Shown: positions 26,024 to 33,956, counted from the first letter of the stretch. The stretch: DNA of 64,000 bases from an uncultured Bacteroidia bacterium (GCA_902780935.1 CACZHP010000009.1:1-64000), one strand, 5' to 3'. A program made the numbers and translations. The notes: generated from the letters alone by a model not told the origin.

Positions 26024-28576
26024 TTAGAAAGTGAGTTTCAACGTACCCGATATGGTCCTGGGACGAGGATAGGCACCTCCAGCGACGCCAACCTTGCCGT
26101 CCCAGATGAAATCTTCGGGGTCAATGGAAGGAACTCCGGTGGAAGTGAACAGGTTCTCGGCCTGGACACCCAACTTCATACCACGGAAGAAACCGTCTTT
26201 CTTCAAGACATCGCGTCCAAAGTCGTAAGTCAAGGAGACATTCCTCAATCTCAGGTAATTGCCCTTGAAAGCGAACTTATCATCGAAAGGTTCCTTCGTG
26301 TTCCATGCGTCACAATAAGTCCAGAATCCGGCCTTGGCCATGAGGTCGACGAGAAGAGTGAACCCTTTCAGGTTGAAACTGTTCACAAAGTTGATCTCAT
26401 GATGAGGAGTAGTGCCGCCGGCATTGAGAAGAGTATTCAGTTCCTCCCCTTCCACAGATGAAACAGGACTCATTGAATAATCTACCTTGCCGCCAATCTC
26501 AACGGCCTTGGATGTGTTCAGGGAATACAATAAAGTGGCATCCCACTGGAAGTCGCTGTTAGCGACCGGACGGGCATTAAGAGTGACATCAAGTCCGCTG
26601 TTGCGGATAAGCCCCAAATTCGAATATAGAGGAACAGCTGAGATAAGATTAGACTTCAGGAAAGGATCATGGGTGTCGATCATGTAGAAGTCCGTGGATA
26701 GATTGAGCCTGCTTCCCCAGAAGGAAAGATCGAGACCAAGGTCAAGCTGACGGGCTTCCTCCCACTTCAGATCACTGTTTTGTCCAGCGCTCACACTTCT
26801 CATGGGGACAGCTGAATTGCCAGCGAATCCATAGCTCGCGCGAACCTTGAACAGATTCACCGCGTTCTTGGCGGAATCAAACCACGGCTCCTCAGAAATA
26901 ACCCAACCGGCGGACAGGGCGGGATAGATTCCGCTCATGTCATCATAACCATAAATAGAGGCAGAGTCATAACGAAGCGTGACTCCGAACAGGTATCTGT
27001 TGGAAACAGCCCAATTTGACCTGAAGAATACCGAACGGGTTGAATTATTGTAATATCCCGAAGTTGACTGATCATAAACGGTTCCGGCCTGCATCCTGTA
27101 AAACTCATACTGGTTGTCAGAGAAATCCGTTGAACCGCTGTATGAGTTCTCAAGACGGAGGTTAGAGAATGAGACACCGAGGACGGACGAGCTCTTGACA
27201 TCGCCAAAATCCTTGTCGTATGTCAGGTAATCCTCGTTAGACCAACGGTGTGTATCGGAATTGGCGATATTAGCGAAACCATTGCCAGTGACAGTGGCAC
27301 CCTCGATGCCACCGGGAGCTGACTGACCGAAAGTATAGTTATTCGTGCGATAATCTCCTCTAATGGTAAGCATCAAGCCCTTCGCCAGATGGACATCTCC
27401 GGCACCATTTAACAGCATCTGCTGGTCCTTCTGGCGGTACACCGCCTTATCCAACATGGTGGTGTAGTCGTACCCGCTCAGCGTAGCGAGATGGTCCGGA
27501 CTGCCGGAAGTGCCTGCTGACGTGTTGTTTACGATAGTCTTGTAAGCCAGATCGTCGAAAACAAGATCGCCACGCATCTCAGTGCGGGTGCTGAAATCAG
27601 CTCCGAATCTGACATCAAGCCAATCATTTATCTTGGACTTGAAATTGAGGGCGGTGTTCAGACGGTCAGCATCTGTCTTGGGAACAATACCACCGAAATC
27701 CTTGTAGCCCAAAGAAGCGTAGACAGTGTTCCTTTCATTCGCCTTCGAGAAGGAAAGGTTATGCCCGTGGGAAATGGCGTTCTCATAAACGGGCTCTAAC
27801 TCCTTGTAACCATGAGTGAGCTGGCTGAGGCCAACGGAACCTGAATAAGTGAAAGCTCCGCTCTTGTCCTTCCCGGACTTTGTCGTGACAAGGACAACCC
27901 CATTGGCTCCGTTAGCTCCATAGATAGCGGTAGAGGCGGCATCCTTCAGAACCACGACAGATTCGATGTCAGCAGAATTAATCATGTCAATGTCGACACC
28001 GGCGACACCGTCCACAACATAAAGGGGTGTGACGTCAACACCATTGTTCCCTCGGCCACGAATATACACCGTGTTTGTGCCTCCAGGGCGACCGGAAGTG
28101 TTATGCACCGAATAGCCGGCGACCTTTCCAGCCAGAGCCTGAGTAACATTGAAGGCGGACGTGCGGTCATTGAGCGCCTCACCACAGACCGTTGAGATGG
28201 AAGTGGACAAATCCCGCCTGTCCAGTGTGCCATAGCCGATAGCGACAGACTCAACCAGGGTCTTCGTATCTTCGGCCATAGTGACATCGTACCAGGTCGT
28301 TTCCTCGACCAGCGGGATCTCAACGTCCAGAAGGCCAAGCATTGAAACAAATAGCACCTTAGTTCCGGACGGCACATCCAGCCGGAATCCACCGTCAGCG
28401 TCAGTGACAGTGGTTGCCGTTGTGCCTTGCACGGAAACAGAAGCGCCAACTAGAGGATTCCCTTCCGCATCGAGCACTCGGCCTGAGACACTGGAAGGAA
28501 GCGCGTGAAGCGTTGCCATCGACACCAGGGTCGACAGCAGCGCGAGCGCGATTCGCGATAGTTTCTTGCTTCTCAT
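26024..28576 (-). CDS. Second, shortened SusC-like TonB-dependent receptor without its own SusD
   Basis: An 850-residue paralog of the SusC gene downstream. It keeps the signal peptide, regulatory domain (VSGRVLDAEGNPLVGASVSV), plug with DIESVVVLKDAASTAIYGANGANGV, and a barrel ending ISGTLKLTF. It is about 180 residues shorter. After the plug it goes from LTHGYKELEPVYENAISHGH straight to the strand that in the other SusC follows about 55 more residues, and later loops are also trimmed. No SusD gene follows it directly. It may share the single SusD, work alone like a classical TonB receptor, or act in signalling. It is the first gene of the operon, with a candidate -7 box about 45 bases upstream. 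Confidence 0.9.
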   Translation of the reverse strand: MRSKKLSRIALALLSTLVSMATLHALPSSVSGRVLDAEGNPLVGASVSVQGTTATTVTDADGGFRLDVPSGTKVLFVSMLGLLDVEIPLVEETTWYDVTMAEDTKTLVESVAIGYGTLDRRDLSTSISTVCGEALNDRTSAFNVTQALAGKVAGYSVHNTSGRPGGTNTVYIRGRGNNGVDVTPLYVVDGVAGVDIDMINSADIESVVVLKDAASTAIYGANGANGVVLVTTKSGKDKSGAFTYSGSVGLSQLTHGYKELEPVYENAISHGHNLSFSKANERNTVYASLGYKDFGGIVPKTDADRLNTALNFKSKINDWLDVRFGADFSTRTEMRGDLVFDDLAYKTIVNNTSAGTSGSPDHLATLSGYDYTTMLDKAVYRQKDQQMLLNGAGDVHLAKGLMLTIRGDYRTNNYTFGQSAPGGIEGATVTGNGFANIANSDTHRWSNEDYLTYDKDFGDVKSSSVLGVSFSNLRLENSYSGSTDFSDNQYEFYRMQAGTVYDQSTSGYYNNSTRSVFFRSNWAVSNRYLFGVTLRYDSASIYGYDDMSGIYPALSAGWVISEEPWFDSAKNAVNLFKVRASYGFAGNSAVPMRSVSAGQNSDLKWEEARQLDLGLDLSFWGSRLNLSTDFYMIDTHDPFLKSNLISAVPLYSNLGLIRNSGLDVTLNARPVANSDFQWDATLLYSLNTSKAVEIGGKVDYSMSPVSSVEGEELNTLLNAGGTTPHHEINFVNSFNLKGFTLLVDLMAKAGFWTYCDAWNTKEPFDDKFAFKGNYLRLRNVSLTYDFGRDVLKKDGFFRGMKLGVQAENLFTSTGVPSIDPEDFIWDGKVGVAGGAYPRPRTISGTLKLTF

Positions 28577-28620
28577 TAAAAAATATGTTTGAAAATAAAA
28601 TGATTACATTTTACAGCATG

Positions 28621-28628
28621 CAAAAATA
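28621..28628 (-). promoter_or_regulatory. Candidate promoter -7 box (TATTTTTG) for the SusC/SusD operon
   Basis: The minus strand reads TATTTTTG, matching TAnnTTTG, 45 bases upstream of the ATG of the first SusC gene. It overlaps the T-run of the terminator that ends the EamA gene. No -33 TTTG at standard spacing was found. Confidence 0.4.
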
Positions 28629-28651
28629 CTCACACCTGTCAAGGCGTGAGT
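28622..28651 (-). terminator. Rho-independent terminator of the EamA transporter gene
   Basis: On the minus strand ACTCACGCC pairs with GGTGTGAGT (9 pairs including one G-U) around a six-base loop, followed by ATTTTTG. It lies 35 bases after the EamA stop and separates that gene from the SusC operon. Confidence 0.75.
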
Positions 28652-28686
28652 ACACAATTAAATCAATTAAGTATGTTATAAGTATA

Positions 28687-29595
28687 CTACCGTGGCCAGC
28701 TCAACGCACGGCTGCGACTCACCATTATCACACCTCCTACTATAAGGATTGTGGCTAATAGTTTCTGCCATGTGAGTACATCCATGCCGGACAAGATACT
28801 GACGACGGCGGCGATGACCGGTTGAAGATAGGTGTACATGCTCACAAGAGTCGGTCTCAGACGCTTCTGTCCCAGAGGAATCAGAAAATACGCCACAAAA
28901 GTCGCGAAAACGATCAAATAACCTATCTCCCAACGAACGTCCACAGGTACCGCCGCGAAATCCGTCGTCAGGAGGCCTTTAATGGAAAAGGGCAGTGAGA
29001 TCAGAAGGGAGAAAAGGAACATCCACTTCATGAATGTGACGACATTGTACTTCGAGATCAACGGGCGGAAAGCTCCGAGGTACAGGGCGAAACTCAGACT
29101 GTTTATCAGAAGAAGGACTATTCCGAACGGAGTGGTATTAGATGCTCCCCCCTGATGGACGGAATTGAATATCAGGAATATGACTCCAGCGAAACTCAAG
29201 GCCACACCTCCCGCCTTCTTGCCGGTGATCGGTTCACCGAGGAAAAAGAAAGCGAAAAACATGGTGAATATAGGTCCCAGCGTGCTCAGGATGGCCGTGT
29301 CAATCGAGGTTGACATGGTAATCGCCTTAAGGAAGGTGAACTGAGGAACGAAAAGCCCCACACAGGAGGCCAGGAATATCTTCGGGAAATCCCTCTTGTC
29401 CACTTTTTCCTTGGGCATGAATAAAGATATGAGCCAGAACAGAAGCGAGGCTCCTATCGCCCTAAGAGTGAAAAGAACTATCGGGGAGACCGCTTGGGCA
29501 TTAGCTATATCCTTGCAAAAGACTATGTTGAGCCCGAATATCGTATAGGCTCCGGCTATGGCCAGATGGCCGCCCATTTTGTCAGGATAGCTCAT
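28687..29595 (-). CDS. EamA/DMT family transporter
   Basis: A 302-residue inner-membrane protein with about ten hydrophobic segments in two EamA repeats, the drug/metabolite transporter layout. The first repeat starts LAIAGAYTIFGLNIVFCKDI and includes RAIGASLLFWLISLF. The inter-repeat feature LGPIFTMFFAFFFLGEPITG is the usual helix-4 signature, repeated in the second half near YTYLQPVIAAVVSIL. Substrate cannot be inferred. Its start overlaps the end of the HAD phosphatase gene upstream by 14 bases, suggesting coupled expression. An intrinsic terminator follows. Confidence 0.9.
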   Translation of the reverse strand: MSYPDKMGGHLAIAGAYTIFGLNIVFCKDIANAQAVSPIVLFTLRAIGASLLFWLISLFMPKEKVDKRDFPKIFLASCVGLFVPQFTFLKAITMSTSIDTAILSTLGPIFTMFFAFFFLGEPITGKKAGGVALSFAGVIFLIFNSVHQGGASNTTPFGIVLLLINSLSFALYLGAFRPLISKYNVVTFMKWMFLFSLLISLPFSIKGLLTTDFAAVPVDVRWEIGYLIVFATFVAYFLIPLGQKRLRPTLVSMYTYLQPVIAAVVSILSGMDVLTWQKLLATILIVGGVIMVSRSRALSWPR

Positions 29596-30229
29596 TTAGC
29601 AGCTCGGAAAAATTGTCAATAATCATATCCGCTCCAGCGGCGGACAAATCCTCCCGGCAGGAGTTTCCGTAGGTCACCCCGCAAGTTCTCGTCCCCGCAC
29701 CTTTGCCCATAAGTATATCCACCGGCATGTCACCGACGACTATCGCCTCCTCTGGAGAGAATCCAAGGGCGGACAGAGTCTTCAACACAGGTTCAGGATG
29801 GGGTTTGGCGTTCGTGACTCCGTCAGCGCCAAGGACATAGGAGATAAGACCGGATATTCCCATGTCAGTAAGGAAGCCGCTCAAAGAAGCGAAGTGCCTT
29901 GAAGACGCGACTGTCAGGACATAACCTTTCTTCACAAGGGTCTCCAAAGTCTCTTTCACCTCAGGGAACAGTTTGGGAACCAGATTTTTACGGTTAATCT
30001 CGAATATATCCCTATATGTGGCGGCGCAATGGAGGGCCTCATCTTCAGAGATCCCGGGAATCAACTGACGGAAACCTTCCTCAAGAGGGAGACCTATCGT
30101 CGCAGCGATGGACTCCTCGCTGGCGACCGGACACCCCGTCTTCTCCATCGTCTGGCGCATCGTCAGGACAATATTGGCCCTGGTGTCGCCAAGGGTACCG
30201 TCGAAATCAAGTATAATCAAACGTATCAT
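29582..30229 (-). CDS. HAD-superfamily phosphatase (phosphoglycolate phosphatase/beta-phosphoglucomutase-like)
   Basis: A 215-residue HAD hydrolase of subfamily IA. Motif I is LDFDGTLGDT (Asp 8 nucleophile and Asp 10), motif II is TVASSRHF, the motif III lysine lies in GVTNAKPHPEPV, and motif IV is EAIVVGDMPVDILMGKGAG. The helical cap lies between motifs I and II. The chosen start is the ATG at 30229, preceded by AAAAGGCGG; a TTG 12 bases upstream is the only reason for a longer frame. Likely substrates are phosphoglycolate or sugar phosphates, but the family is too broad to decide. It overlaps the EamA gene by 14 bases. Confidence 0.9.
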   Translation of the reverse strand: MIRLIILDFDGTLGDTRANIVLTMRQTMEKTGCPVASEESIAATIGLPLEEGFRQLIPGISEDEALHCAATYRDIFEINRKNLVPKLFPEVKETLETLVKKGYVLTVASSRHFASLSGFLTDMGISGLISYVLGADGVTNAKPHPEPVLKTLSALGFSPEEAIVVGDMPVDILMGKGAGTRTCGVTYGNSCREDLSAAGADMIIDNFSELLNELS

Positions 30230-30261
30230 CCGCCTTTTCAAATAACAGGCGCGAATATACT

Positions 30262-31464
30262 CTATTTTTGACGAAACTTGTGATATTCATGGACAAGGCT
30301 GCGGTAGCCGAGAGACTTGAGATCCTCGTAACTGGCCCGGTAGTTGGCTTTGTTATGCTTCCCGGTCGATAGGAAACGGATGTTGTCCTGAAGATAGTGG
30401 TCGATTTCCCCCAGGCCTTCCGCAGAGTTGATCACAGGGAAGAACCATCTCGACCATGAGAGTGTCTCCGGATCATCGCCTTCGAAGAACTTGGCGTTGA
30501 AGCAATTGATCATGGCCTTCATGGCCTGGATCCTGGGTATTCCTTTTTTTGAAGCCCAACGATCAAGGGATCTCGCTTTACGACTGATCTTCCCTTTCAT
30601 CTTTTTGATCGTCACTGTTGAAACCCCTATCTTCTTCCCGTCGCTCCGGAAGCCTAGGAACTCATACGGCTCTCCGGGTCGGTAAACATGCTCCTTTTCG
30701 GGATTGACCTCCAGGCGAAAACGGGAAAAGAAGTCCAACAACAATGATTTATATTTCAGAAGTTCTTCATAATCAGAGGCGAACAGGATAATGTCATCGG
30801 AATAACGCGCATAAAGGACACCTTCCCTTTCGAAGAAATGATCGACCTCCATCAGATAGACATCGGCCAGGAACGGAGCGGTGGGCGTCCCTGCCATCAC
30901 TCCCCTGTTCTCCCTGATAACCGCACCTCCACTCAAAGCACGGTCATCCTCCAAAAGCCTCCCGAAAAACGAATACAACTCCGGATCATCTCCGAGTACG
31001 TCCTTGAGGATGGGCATCAGGATGGGGATGGAGATAGAGTTGAAATAATCATGGATATCGACCTTGTATGCCCATAAACTCTTCCCGCCCAATGACTTGT
31101 TTATCTTGAAAATGGCGTCGCAGGCCCGCATTCCACGGCGGAATGAGTAGCAATTCGAGGCGAAACGGTCGTCATAGCGATAAAGGAGATAGGAAATCAG
31201 CTTCAAGACAGCCTTCTCGCCCGGTGGAAACTGATAGACAACGCGTTTCTTTCCCGAACCCATCTTGTTGATGACGGTCCTGACCGGGATTCCGAGGCCT
31301 CCTTCGCCGCAAGCGCGCCTTGCGGCTGGCAGATAGCTCTCCTCCTCGACGAACTCATCCGCCTCCTCGAAAGAATGCCAAGTGAAACGACCCTTACGCA
31401 GACGATGAGCCAGGAAGTCGTCCCAGACTCCCTGACTCATAATCTGGCCCATTATGCTTTCCAT
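30262..31464 (-). CDS. Stand-alone RNA-directed DNA polymerase (reverse transcriptase), unclassified
   Basis: About 400 residues with the ordered RT blocks. There is a fingers region (VVYQFPPGEKAVLKLISYLL; CYSFRRGMRACDAI); catalytic block KVDIHDYFNSI with Asp 136; block 4 VMAGTPTAPFLADVYLMEVD; block 5 YARYSDDIILFA with YSDD and Asp 223/224; block 6 LEVNPEKEHVY; block 7 YEFLGFRSDG; and a thumb-like C-terminus. All catalytic aspartates are intact. It lacks the endonuclease and maturase parts of a group II intron, the SQ motif of diversity-generating RTs, and an obvious retron VTG block. ATGs at 31464 and 31452 are both possible starts. The 150 bases upstream are rich in hairpins. RTs of this kind can be phage-defence enzymes; that is inference here. 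Confidence 0.9.
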   Translation of the reverse strand: MESIMGQIMSQGVWDDFLAHRLRKGRFTWHSFEEADEFVEEESYLPAARRACGEGGLGIPVRTVINKMGSGKKRVVYQFPPGEKAVLKLISYLLYRYDDRFASNCYSFRRGMRACDAIFKINKSLGGKSLWAYKVDIHDYFNSISIPILMPILKDVLGDDPELYSFFGRLLEDDRALSGGAVIRENRGVMAGTPTAPFLADVYLMEVDHFFEREGVLYARYSDDIILFASDYEELLKYKSLLLDFFSRFRLEVNPEKEHVYRPGEPYEFLGFRSDGKKIGVSTVTIKKMKGKISRKARSLDRWASKKGIPRIQAMKAMINCFNAKFFEGDDPETLSWSRWFFPVINSAEGLGEIDHYLQDNIRFLSTGKHNKANYRASYEDLKSLGYRSLVHEYHKFRQK

Positions 31465-31614
31465 CCGATAAAAGGAAAAAGGGGAATGATTTTGAATCAG
31501 CAAAATTGCTGATCACGAGACCGTACAACGCCCTGCAGCCCGTAATGCCTTCAATGGGCGATGCTGGATCCTCCACGGGCGCGGCTCCAAAGGCCGCATC
31601 CCCTTTTCCCTGGA
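31465..31614 (-). other. Hairpin-rich gap upstream of the reverse transcriptase (possible structured RNA)
   Basis: The 150 bases between a small unknown gene and the RT contain several self-complementary segments. There is an 18-base near-perfect palindrome (31496-31513, ATCAGCAA and its complement), GCGGC/GCCGC (31581-31597) inside a closing GATGC/GCATC pair (31560-31600), and GCCC/GGGC (31538-31559). CTGGATC occurs twice, at 31564 and 31610. No convincing protein is encoded. The place and size would suit a leader or a noncoding RNA used by the RT, but a plain structured 5' leader is equally possible. Confidence 0.4.
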
Positions 31615-32157
31615 TCAGATATTACCCATAAACCTGCGGATGCGACCCACGACATACTCTTCCTCGTTGGGCATCTGCGTGTAGAAATTGATGTACGGAA
31701 GGCCGAGTTTCTTGGCGTACATCCTGGAAATCAAATACTTCACCTTGGCGTCATGGCTGTGTCCGGAGCCAAGCATGACGATTCCCTTCGGGACTCCGCC
31801 TTCGGAAAGGACGAAGGTGTAAGGCTCTCCCCATTCCGCTTTGTAGGCCTGCGTGGGACGGGTCGAGTAAAGCTGGAAGGAATCCGTCGCGTCTCCGGCA
31901 AGTTCAGTGACCGGCACGTTACGCCGGACAGAGTACTGAGGGAAACGGGAAGCCAGGATCCCGGAGAAGTAGCTCACGCTCTCGGCCTCGCTCCGAACGG
32001 GAGCCTCAGCGGCCGGAGCCACGAAAGAGCCCCGACCTCCGGAATGGGGTTGGGATGATTCGGAAGTGGTGCCGGACATGGCGGCATTAGCGGCTTGCTG
32101 GACCTTGGCTACAAGGTCACCGGCGACGCCTTTCAGAAGGTCTTTGAATAGTCCCAT
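31615..32157 (-). CDS. Hypothetical protein upstream of the RT, possible degenerate nuclease-like fold
   Basis: A 180-residue soluble protein from the ATG at 32157; the longer frame upstream reads through low-complexity cysteine-rich sequence and is not credible. The N-terminus is amphipathic (MGLFKDLLKGVAGDLVAKVQ), then comes an Ala/Ser/Gly-rich linker. From about residue 65 there is a compact alpha/beta domain: FSGILASRFPQYSVRRNVPV, EPYTFVLSEGGVPKGIVML, KYLISRMYAKKLGLPYINFY, and YVVGRIRRFM. This pattern resembles PD-(D/E)xK-type families such as DUF2726, but no clear catalytic D-ExK set is seen. I do not recognise the family. A TATATTTG box lies 29 bases upstream, so it and the RT may form one transcript. 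Confidence 0.6.
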   Translation of the reverse strand: MGLFKDLLKGVAGDLVAKVQQAANAAMSGTTSESSQPHSGGRGSFVAPAAEAPVRSEAESVSYFSGILASRFPQYSVRRNVPVTELAGDATDSFQLYSTRPTQAYKAEWGEPYTFVLSEGGVPKGIVMLGSGHSHDAKVKYLISRMYAKKLGLPYINFYTQMPNEEEYVVGRIRRFMGNI

Positions 32158-32185
32158 GGTATAAAATTGTGTATCAAGTGTTTCC

Positions 32186-32193
32186 CAAATATA
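32186..32193 (-). promoter_or_regulatory. Candidate promoter -7 box (TATATTTG) for the unknown gene and RT
   Basis: The minus strand reads TATATTTG, a full TAnnTTTG match 29 bases upstream of the ATG at 32157, after the stop of the DUF486 gene. It could drive both the 180-residue protein and the RT. Confidence 0.5.
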
Positions 32194-32212
32194 GACATTA
32201 ATTTGGAAAAAC

Positions 32213-32581
32213 CTACTTGAGGAACACGAAAAACACGGCGAGGACAAGGCAGATGAAGGCGACGATGTGGTTCCATTGTATTGTCTGACCCTTGAAAACG
32301 AACATGACTATGATCGTGAATATCGTCAGCGAGATCACTTCCTGGATGACTTTCAGCTGAAGGAGGTTGAAAGGGCCTCCATTGGCCTGGAAGCCTATCC
32401 TGTTGGCGGGGACCGTCAGGCAGTACTCGAAGAACGCTATTCCCCAGGAGAAAAGGATGACCAGGACCAAAGGCCAGCCGGTGGAGATTTTCATCTCGCT
32501 TAATTTGAGGTGACCATACCAAGCGAATGTCATGAAGACATTTGAGAAGACAAGCATCAGGACAGTCCAAAATCCACGCAT
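32213..32581 (-). CDS. DUF486 family small membrane protein (DMT-like)
   Basis: A 122-residue protein with four hydrophobic helices, the size and pattern of DUF486, a one-repeat relative of the drug/metabolite transporters. Typical segments are VFMTFAWYGHLK near the N-terminus, LFSWGIAFFEYCLTVPANRIG in the middle, and a final AFICLVLAVFFVFLK. Such proteins probably work as dimers; the substrate is unknown. The gene starts 4 bases after the stop of the MFS transporter gene and is presumably cotranscribed with it. Confidence 0.88.
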   Translation of the reverse strand: MRGFWTVLMLVFSNVFMTFAWYGHLKLSEMKISTGWPLVLVILFSWGIAFFEYCLTVPANRIGFQANGGPFNLLQLKVIQEVISLTIFTIIVMFVFKGQTIQWNHIVAFICLVLAVFFVFLK

Positions 32582-32585
32582 CTTA

Positions 32586-33941
32586 CTATCTGATTGATTG
32601 AATTTTAAGAAGTCGCCATGTCAATACGGGGATAAGGAATGACAGCAGGCAGGCCGCCATCCAGAACATCGAGACCGGCAAGAAATTGAAATCTCCCCCG
32701 GCACCGATCATGAAACCGCTGACGACATTCTGGATACCGGCGGCCCCGTAGCTCGCCAGTCCCACCATGCCGAGGGCTGAGCCGGTGGCTTTCCGGGGAA
32801 CGATGTCCAAAGCCATCAGACCAGCCACAGTACAATAGACGACACCTATGGACAGGCTGAAAACAGCGACATAGACGATATTCAAAACATAACTACCCTT
32901 GCTGAAAAGGAAAGCTCCCAACGACAGCAGGCAGACGACTCCAGACAAAAGGACCGGGATGAGACGGTTGCCCTTGAATACCCTGTCCGAAAGCCATCCC
33001 GCCAGGACGGTGCCGGCTATTCCGAAAGCCTCGGAGAATGCGATTATCTCGGTCGCTGAGACAAGGGAATATTCCTTCCCTTTCTGAAGGAAGAGGACTC
33101 CCCACTCACTGACAGCGTGTTGGGTGATATACACGAAGGCGCTCGAAAGGGCGATTATCCATATTCCAGGGTGGCGGACCACCATTTTCTGAAGTTCCTT
33201 GGTGGGGAGGGTATCGGTCTTCAGGACTTCTTCTCCAGAGAGTTCCTGCACCGACGGAAGTCCCTTGCTTTCAGGAGTATCCGAGACAAAGACGAGGATT
33301 ATTACTGATCCGATGACACCCGCGATGGCGGAGAAGATGAAGCCATATTCCCATCCGATCCAGGCCACAACCAGGCCGAGGGCGAAGACCGAGATGGATT
33401 TGCCCAAATAAGGAGTGGCGCTGAGGATGCTATAAAAAGTTCCCCTGCGGTTAAGCGGGAACCACCTTGAAAGGCTTATCACTCCAGGAGGCGCTCCCAT
33501 TGATTGGCAATATCCATTGATTCCCCAGACAACGGCGAAGACTATGAACAACAGGGCCGAGGAGAAACCCCACCAGCCATGGGCAAGGCCCAGAACCCCC
33601 ATAAGAAGGTTCACGACGGTGGAGACGAGAAGCCCTGTCGCCATGAAACGACGGATATTGCAATAGTCGGCTATGAAGCCATTGGCGAACTTGCCGGCGG
33701 CATAGACGAAATAGAAAGCGGAGCCGATAATTCCCAGTTGGGCGGCACTCAGGATATTCCCGTCGATGAGCGGTTGCTTCACCACGGCCATCGCCATACG
33801 GCAGACGTAATAGAGCGCGTAAGCCGCCGTCACGCCCCAGAAAGTGCGGTTCCTCAGGCGGCGATACTCCCCCTGAACCTCCTCCGACGGAACTTTCGAC
33901 GACGACGGTTTGGAAATCCTGAAATATGAATATAGGCTCAT
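32586..33941 (-). CDS. MFS transporter of the organophosphate:phosphate antiporter (GlpT/UhpC) family
   Basis: A 451-residue, 12-helix inner-membrane transporter. OPA-family features are ALYYVCRMAMAVVKQPLIDG in helix 1, the loop FVYAAGKFANGFIADYCNIRRFM, and GYCQSMGAPPGVISLSRWF before helix 5. Relatives exchange glycerol-3-phosphate or hexose phosphates for phosphate, or act as UhpC-like sensors. No matching two-component system is nearby, so transport is more likely. The ATG at 33941 is preferred, because the longer frame upstream starts with GTG and adds 48 residues that overlap the divergent prenyl synthase gene. A TATTTTTG box lies 8 bases upstream. Confidence 0.88.
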   Translation of the reverse strand: MSLYSYFRISKPSSSKVPSEEVQGEYRRLRNRTFWGVTAAYALYYVCRMAMAVVKQPLIDGNILSAAQLGIIGSAFYFVYAAGKFANGFIADYCNIRRFMATGLLVSTVVNLLMGVLGLAHGWWGFSSALLFIVFAVVWGINGYCQSMGAPPGVISLSRWFPLNRRGTFYSILSATPYLGKSISVFALGLVVAWIGWEYGFIFSAIAGVIGSVIILVFVSDTPESKGLPSVQELSGEEVLKTDTLPTKELQKMVVRHPGIWIIALSSAFVYITQHAVSEWGVLFLQKGKEYSLVSATEIIAFSEAFGIAGTVLAGWLSDRVFKGNRLIPVLLSGVVCLLSLGAFLFSKGSYVLNIVYVAVFSLSIGVVYCTVAGLMALDIVPRKATGSALGMVGLASYGAAGIQNVVSGFMIGAGGDFNFLPVSMFWMAACLLSFLIPVLTWRLLKIQSIR

Positions 33942-33948
33942 ACGGCTG

Positions 33949-33956
33949 CAAAAATA
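33949..33956 (-). promoter_or_regulatory. Candidate promoter -7 box (TATTTTTG) for the OPA transporter gene
   Basis: The minus strand reads TATTTTTG, matching TAnnTTTG, only 8 bases upstream of the ATG at 33941. A transcript from here would have a very short leader or none. Confidence 0.35.

Noticed and set aside
30263-30270. TATTTTTG on the plus strand as a promoter
   Set aside because: It lies at the 3' end of the minus-strand RT gene and has no plus-strand gene downstream. A chance match in AT-rich sequence.
31394-31576. A 60-codon frame spanning the RT leader on the minus strand
   Set aside because: GTG start, overlaps the RT start, no recognisable domain. The hairpin content explains the region better.
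30262-31614. Group II intron
   Set aside because: No maturase or HNH domain, and no GUGYG start or AY end with domain V-like hairpin was recognised around the RT.
31465-31614. Firm retron msr/msd call
   Set aside because: Hairpins are present, but the inverted a1/a2 repeats flanking an msr-msd and the retron-specific VTG block in the RT were not found.
30262-32157. Diversity-generating retroelement
   Set aside because: The RT lacks the SQ motif in block 4, and no template/variable repeat pair or accessory Avd-like gene was seen. YSDD is not decisive by itself.
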